Below, piece after piece: positions 59,877 to 64,000 of a stretch of 64,000 bases of DNA. The stretch covers positions 1-64,000 of the forward strand of contig NZ_JACHCR010000004.1 of assembly GCF_014205845.1 (NCBI RefSeq), written 5' to 3'. The DNA comes from Mucilaginibacter cryoferens. Lineage in GTDB: Bacteria > Bacteroidota > Bacteroidia > Sphingobacteriales > Sphingobacteriaceae. Position 1 is the first letter of the stretch. The number at the start of each line of letters is the position of its first letter. The position numbers and the translations under genes are program-made. The notes under the pieces are model-generated. The model did no database searches. It had not been told where the DNA came from and saw nothing but the letters and a program-made list of their open reading frames with translations.

Positions 59877-59884
59877 CAAATTTA
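59877..59884 (-). promoter_or_regulatory. Probable -7 box of dinB
   Basis: The minus strand reads TAAATTTG, matching TAnnTTTG, 23 nt before the start codon. No -33 box is clear. Confidence 0.35.
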
Positions 59885-60078
59885 TAGTTTTATGAATGGT
59901 TTAACTTATCATTCGCTTAACGGCGGGGGAATTACTTTTAAATTTAAAAATGAAAAGGAGGCTACTCCGAAGCCTTGCTTGTAGGCTTCTATGTATCAAA
60001 CAAAAAAGGTACAAATAAATACAAACTTAGTATTCATGCCAAATTCACCTATATTTAAACATCCAATTATACCTACCC

Positions 60079-60876
60079 ATGAAAAGACGTTCTTTTGTAA
60101 AATCAACCATCATTGGCAGTGCCGCGGCTACCGTTTTGCCTGCTGTTACCAACGCTAAAAGTATGCATACCGAAGTTTTTTTGAATGATTTTTACGAATT
60201 GCGTGTTTACACCCTCAAAAATCAAGAGCAGCAAAAACTGGTAGAAGACTACCTGCAAAATGCGGCCATCCCAACCTTAAACCGCCATGGTATAAAGCAT
60301 GTTGGCGTATTTACCGAACTTAAGCCCCAGGGGCAAACCAAAATATTTGTACTTATTGTATATAGCTACATTGGTTTGCTTGATAATGTTGAAAGACTGC
60401 TGGAACATGATGACGAATATAAAAGCAAGGCAGCTCCCTATCTCAATGCGCCCGCAACCGCGCCTGCTTACGAGCGAATTGAAAGCTCGTTTTTAAAAGC
60501 ATTTAAAAACATGCCGCACCTGGCCATACCGCCAAAAAAGGAGCGCATTTTTGAACTGCGCCAGTACCAGAGTGCCAGCGAAGCCGCCGGTAAAAAGAAA
60601 ATAGAAATGTTTAACGACCAGGGCGAGATAGCTATTTTTAAACGCCTGGGCTTTAACCCGGTTTTCTGGGGCGAAACAGTGATCGGTCCGCTGAGGCCAA
60701 ACCTTACTTATATGATCACTTTTGATGACCTGGCAGCTAAGGATGCTCACTGGAAAGCTTTTGTAAGTGACCCGCAATGGAAAAAGATAAGCAGCGTGCC
60801 CGAATATGCCGATGCCTTGCTGGTAAGCAAAATAACATCAACCATGCTGGTTCCTGCGGCTTTTTCGCAGATTTGA
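60079..60876 (+). CDS. Exported NIPSNAP family protein with Tat signal
   Basis: A 265-residue protein. The N-terminus MKRRSFVKSTIIGSAAATVL has the twin-arginine motif, so it is exported folded. Two NIPSNAP (dimeric alpha-beta barrel) domains follow, about 30-135 with FYELRVYTLKNQEQQKLVED and about 155-255 with IFELRQYQSASEAAGKKK. The Tat signal fits a role in the periplasm. The function of NIPSNAP proteins in bacteria is not established. It is followed by the PIG-L gene, 124 nt further on the same strand. Confidence 0.88.
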   Translation: MKRRSFVKSTIIGSAAATVLPAVTNAKSMHTEVFLNDFYELRVYTLKNQEQQKLVEDYLQNAAIPTLNRHGIKHVGVFTELKPQGQTKIFVLIVYSYIGLLDNVERLLEHDDEYKSKAAPYLNAPATAPAYERIESSFLKAFKNMPHLAIPPKKERIFELRQYQSASEAAGKKKIEMFNDQGEIAIFKRLGFNPVFWGETVIGPLRPNLTYMITFDDLAAKDAHWKAFVSDPQWKKISSVPEYADALLVSKITSTMLVPAAFSQI

Positions 60877-60987
60877 TTACCTTGTTTTATATACTAAAAG
60901 ATCACAAACGCGCGATGCTTTGCCGTCACACTTTTGCAACATGTGTTATAATATTGATACACGAAAAGGTAAATAGGTATCTTTCAA

Positions 60988-60995
60988 TATATTTG
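60988..60995 (+). promoter_or_regulatory. -7 box near the PIG-L gene start
   Basis: TATATTTG matches the TAnnTTTG consensus but lies only 5 nt before the ATG, so transcription from it would give a leaderless or nearly leaderless mRNA. It may be fortuitous. Confidence 0.3.
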
Positions 60996-61000
60996 TTTTC

Positions 61001-63457
61001 ATGAAGCGTACCAACCTCGTTATTGCCTTATTATTTCTGTATACCTGTGTAATTGCCCAAACGTCGCCGCCTACTGACATTGGCACTATTCAGCAAAATT
61101 TTAAAAAACTGAATACGTTGGGCAGTGTATTGTATGTGGCCGCCCATCCCGATGATGAAAATACACGCCTGCTGGCTTACCTGGCCCAGGAAAAACATTA
61201 TCGTACAGGCTACCTGTCGCTTACCCGTGGCGATGGCGGACAGAATTTAATTGGTAATGAGCAAAGTGAACTATTGGGGTTAATTCGCACGCAGGAATTA
61301 TTGGCAGCCCGCCGCGTTGACGGTGCCGAGCAGTTTTTTACCCGCGCCAACGATTTTGGTTTTTCTAAAGGCCCCGAAGAAACCCTGAAAATATGGGATA
61401 AAGAGAAGGTTTTGGGCGATGTTGTTTGGGTTATCCGCAAGTTTCGCCCGGATGTGATCATTTGCCGTTTTCCTACAACTGGCGAAGGTGGCCATGGGCA
61501 TCACACTTCATCGGCCATATTAGCGCAGGAAGCTTTTTCTGCCGCTGCAGACCCAAGCCGTTACCCCGAGCAGTTGCAATATGTAAAACCATGGCAGGCC
61601 AAAAGGCTGATGTGGAATACATTTAGTTTTGGTACTCTTAATACTACGGCACCAGATCAGTTTAAGATTGATGTGGGCGTTTATAATACTACTCTTGGCA
61701 AAGGTTATGGCGAAATTGCTGCCGAAAGCCGCAGCAACCACAAAACCCAGGGCTTTGGCTCGGCCAAACAGCGTGGCGAATCTTTTGAATATTTTAAAAC
61801 CATTTTAGGCGATGCCCCGCAAAGCGATTTGATGGATGGGGTAGAAACTTCGTGGCTAAGGGTTAAAAACGGAGCGCAGATAGGTGAATCCATTAAAGTG
61901 ATCAGAAGAAACTTTGACCCCGAAGCTCCCGAAAGATCGGTGCCTGCATTGGTTACTTTGTTAAACAGTGTAGAGAAAGTATCTGATGTTTACTGGCGCG
62001 AGCAAAAAACAAAAGAGTTAAGCGATTTAATAGCAGCTTGTGCCGGATTATGGTTTGAAAGCTACGCTAACGAAGCCACCTATGCCCTGGGCGATAAAAT
62101 TCAGATCCGGTCGCAGGTGGTAAGCCGGTATAATGATAAGGTGAAAATAAGCAAGGTAGGCATTGGCAGCGATGTGCTGGATCTGGCTTCAAAGGTGATC
62201 CCTGCTAATCAGCAGCAAAGTTTTGAAAGTATCACTTTAGCTGATAAAATTACCCAGCCCTACTGGCTTGCTACCCCGCATAAAGCCGGTACCTATAATA
62301 TTGCCGATGAAACTATGGCGGGCAACCCCGAAAATCCCGATCTGCTTAAAGTGAGTTATCAGTTTATTATTGAAGGCAAGCCAGTAAATTTTGAGCGCAG
62401 ACTGTTGTATAAATATACAGATCCGGTGCGTGGCGAAGTTTATCAGCCATTGGAAATTACGCCACCTGTTACAGCCAATATAGACGGTAAGGATTATATT
62501 TTCAGCACTGCACAGCCACAAACTATACAGGTAAAACTCAAAAGCTTTACCACAGCCAACGGTAATATCAGCATAAAGCCTATTGATGGATGGAAGATAA
62601 GCCCCGGGAAGATTGATTTTGATGGTAAAAATAAAAATGATGAATGGACGGTAGCTTTTACCGTAACACCCGCCGATAATAAGCCTAAAACTGCCGATCT
62701 GCAGGTTATCGCGACAGCAAACGGTAAACCTTATTCTATGGCTTTGCGCCGCATTAGGTATGATCATGTGCCTGCTATTACGTTGTTCCCTCCGGCAGAA
62801 GCCAAGCTGGTAGATCTTGATTTGAAAACTACCGGTAAAAAAATAGGTTATGTGGCAGGTGCCGGCGATTTAATGCCCGAGGCCCTGCGCCAGGTAGGTT
62901 ATGATGTACATCTACTAACCGAAAACGAGATAGTGAATGCCGATCTGTCTGCATATGACGCCATTATAACAGGGGTACGTGCCTACAATGTGAACGAACG
63001 CCTGGCGTTTGTACAACCCAAATTGATGGAGTATGTGAAAAATGGGGGTAACTTAGTAGTGCAGTATAACAATAACTCTGGTTTGGTAACCCGGCAAATT
63101 GGCCCGTATCCTTTTACAGTAGTAAATAAGCGGGTTACCGATGAGGATGCCCTGGTTACCGTTTTAGATGAACAAAACCCGGTACTCAATTACCCTAACA
63201 AAATTACCCAGGACGATTTTAAAGGCTGGATACAAGAGCGCGGCCTTTATTTTGTAAGCGACATCGACCCTAAATATAAAGCCGTTCTGCAAATGAACGA
63301 TAGGGGCGAGGCGCCTCTTAATGGTTCGCTGATAACAGGTAATTACGGTAAAGGGAGGTTTGTTTATACTTCACTGGCCTTTTTCAGGGAATTACCCGCC
63401 GGTGTGCCTGGTGCTTACCGTTTGTTTGTGAATTTACTGAGCAAGCCCAGGGGATAA
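61001..63457 (+). CDS. PIG-L family deacetylase, exported, large form
   Basis: An 818-residue protein with signal peptide MKRTNLVIALLFLYTCVIAQ (1-20). Residues about 35-270 are the PIG-L/LmbE domain, with the zinc motif AAHPDDEN (the AHPDD signature) near 47-54, TRGDGGQNLIGNEQSELLGL and the later GGHGHHTSSA, whose His residues complete the site. The long C-terminal part is beta-sandwich-like and then a class I glutamine amidotransferase-like domain (about 620-730, DAIITGVRAYNVNERL, GGNLVVQYNNN), as in other Bacteroidota members. It probably deacetylates N-acetylglucosaminyl groups. It is co-oriented with the NIPSNAP gene. Confidence 0.9.
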   Translation: MKRTNLVIALLFLYTCVIAQTSPPTDIGTIQQNFKKLNTLGSVLYVAAHPDDENTRLLAYLAQEKHYRTGYLSLTRGDGGQNLIGNEQSELLGLIRTQELLAARRVDGAEQFFTRANDFGFSKGPEETLKIWDKEKVLGDVVWVIRKFRPDVIICRFPTTGEGGHGHHTSSAILAQEAFSAAADPSRYPEQLQYVKPWQAKRLMWNTFSFGTLNTTAPDQFKIDVGVYNTTLGKGYGEIAAESRSNHKTQGFGSAKQRGESFEYFKTILGDAPQSDLMDGVETSWLRVKNGAQIGESIKVIRRNFDPEAPERSVPALVTLLNSVEKVSDVYWREQKTKELSDLIAACAGLWFESYANEATYALGDKIQIRSQVVSRYNDKVKISKVGIGSDVLDLASKVIPANQQQSFESITLADKITQPYWLATPHKAGTYNIADETMAGNPENPDLLKVSYQFIIEGKPVNFERRLLYKYTDPVRGEVYQPLEITPPVTANIDGKDYIFSTAQPQTIQVKLKSFTTANGNISIKPIDGWKISPGKIDFDGKNKNDEWTVAFTVTPADNKPKTADLQVIATANGKPYSMALRRIRYDHVPAITLFPPAEAKLVDLDLKTTGKKIGYVAGAGDLMPEALRQVGYDVHLLTENEIVNADLSAYDAIITGVRAYNVNERLAFVQPKLMEYVKNGGNLVVQYNNNSGLVTRQIGPYPFTVVNKRVTDEDALVTVLDEQNPVLNYPNKITQDDFKGWIQERGLYFVSDIDPKYKAVLQMNDRGEAPLNGSLITGNYGKGRFVYTSLAFFRELPAGVPGAYRLFVNLLSKPRG

Positions 63458-63601
63458 TATTAAAGCACCAGTATAATGTTATTGTTGCGAGGTTAGGCCG
63501 GCGATCATTTTCTTTAATGTTTTTCGGTAGCGGGCTGGTATCATCCGTTCGTAAGTTTACGTGCAGGTTAGTTTCAAAGTGCTACACTATAAAATTATAG
63601 A

Positions 63602-64000
63602 ATGAATAATACAGCTATACAATTAATAAGAGTAGGTACGGGCGATGTAAATGCACTAAAAGAGATTGGCATAAATACCTTTAACGAGGCCTTTGCCCAT
63701 TTAAATACGCCCGAAAATATGGCTCATTACCTCAATGCCGCTTTTACAGATCAAAAGCTGTTGGAAGAAGTTAGCAATCCATGCTCAGAGTTTTATATGG
63801 CCCGGCTTGATACCAGGGTGATCGGTTACGTAAAAATCAGTCACGGCCCGGCACAAACCGAATTGAAGGATGAAGCGGGTTTGGAAATAGAGCGGATATA
63901 TGTATTGCAGGAGTTTCATGGTAAAAAAGTTGGTCAGCTGCTTTTTAATAAGGGGTTGGAGATTGCCACACAGATGAAAAAAACTTACGTATGGCTTGGC
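63602..64000 (+). CDS. GNAT family N-acetyltransferase (partial, cut by window end)
   Basis: ATG at 63602 opens a frame running off the window, 133 codons visible (MNNTAIQLIRVGTGDVNALK). The acetyl-CoA binding motif A is seen as LEIERIYVLQEFHGKKVGQL followed by LFNKGLEIA, where HGKKVGQL corresponds to the Q/RxxGxG/A loop. FNEAFAHLNTPENMAHYL near the start is typical of the Bacteroidota spermidine/spermine or peptide N-acetyltransferase group. The acceptor is unknown, and the C-terminal part lies outside the window. Confidence 0.85.
   Translation, partial: MNNTAIQLIRVGTGDVNALKEIGINTFNEAFAHLNTPENMAHYLNAAFTDQKLLEEVSNPCSEFYMARLDTRVIGYVKISHGPAQTELKDEAGLEIERIYVLQEFHGKKVGQLLFNKGLEIATQMKKTYVWLG

Overview
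The window reads as chromosome of a Bacteroidota bacterium of the Sphingobacteriaceae, most like Mucilaginibacter or Pedobacter. The evidence is the gene families present (DUF4097, DUF2911 and DUF1080 proteins, GH3-like acyl ligase beside lptB, DUF6922 antitoxin, NIPSNAP Tat protein), the near absence of Shine-Dalgarno sequences, Bacteroidota -7 boxes (TAnnTTTG), abundant Sec or lipoprotein signals ending in FAQ or SC, and the intergenic CATTGCGAGG and purine-word repeats common in that family. No IS element, prophage, CRISPR array or rRNA gene was seen.

Layout. 0.1-8.3 kb: exported hydrolases (M28 and M61 peptidases, a class C beta-lactamase-fold hydrolase, a DPP-IV-type S9 peptidase), interrupted by a mntA-hepT toxin-antitoxin pair. 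8.4-9.6 kb: an AbiEii-type nucleotidyltransferase with an HTH-DUF6922 antitoxin, preceded by an iterated operator-like sequence. 9.6-16 kb: second serine hydrolase, ssb, mutY, and a divergent HU, TPR, 29-residue basic peptide and RNase G set. 16.3-18.3 kb: a coupled three-gene unit of two tiny membrane proteins and a Na+/solute symporter with a coiled-coil insert. 18.4-22.8 kb: DUF4287, nucleoside hydrolase, and an ECF sigma, anti-sigma and DUF4097 operon. 22.9-25.5 kb: TerC, then a DUF559 endonuclease gene inside long nested inverted repeats, then an RlmI-like methyltransferase. 25.9-31.7 kb: DUF2911 protein, lipoproteins, a four-tRNA array including a rare Ile(UAU), and unknown membrane proteins, one of them frameshifted. 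31.9-37.2 kb: a tellurite or stress (ter) cluster with four TerD paralogues, a HAD phosphatase, a PRTase and a TelA protein. 37.3-37.8 kb: tandem intergenic repeats. 37.8-42.6 kb: keto-sugar oxidation genes and an outer-membrane phospholipase-like protein. 43-64 kb: mainly core genes (CBS, DEAD-box helicase, GH43, GH3-like ligase, lptB, recJ, MBL hydrolase, response regulator, flavin oxidoreductase, desaturase, aminotransferase, SNF2 helicase, dinB, NIPSNAP, PIG-L deacetylase) and a GNAT gene cut by the window end.

Points of most interest. The DUF559 locus looks like a gene-carrying mobile unit, and three other intergenic loci have the same terminal-repeat architecture without a gene, like MITEs of the same family. 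One of these repeats supplies the C-terminal tail of RecJ. The tRNA array, with its unusual Ile(UAU) anticodon and a badly paired Gln-like member, starts immediately after an intrinsic terminator. The ter cluster embeds a HAD-PRTase pair between TerD genes, which fits a proposed nucleoside-like-metabolite branch of Ter systems. Function calls rest on reading motifs by eye; no database search was run.
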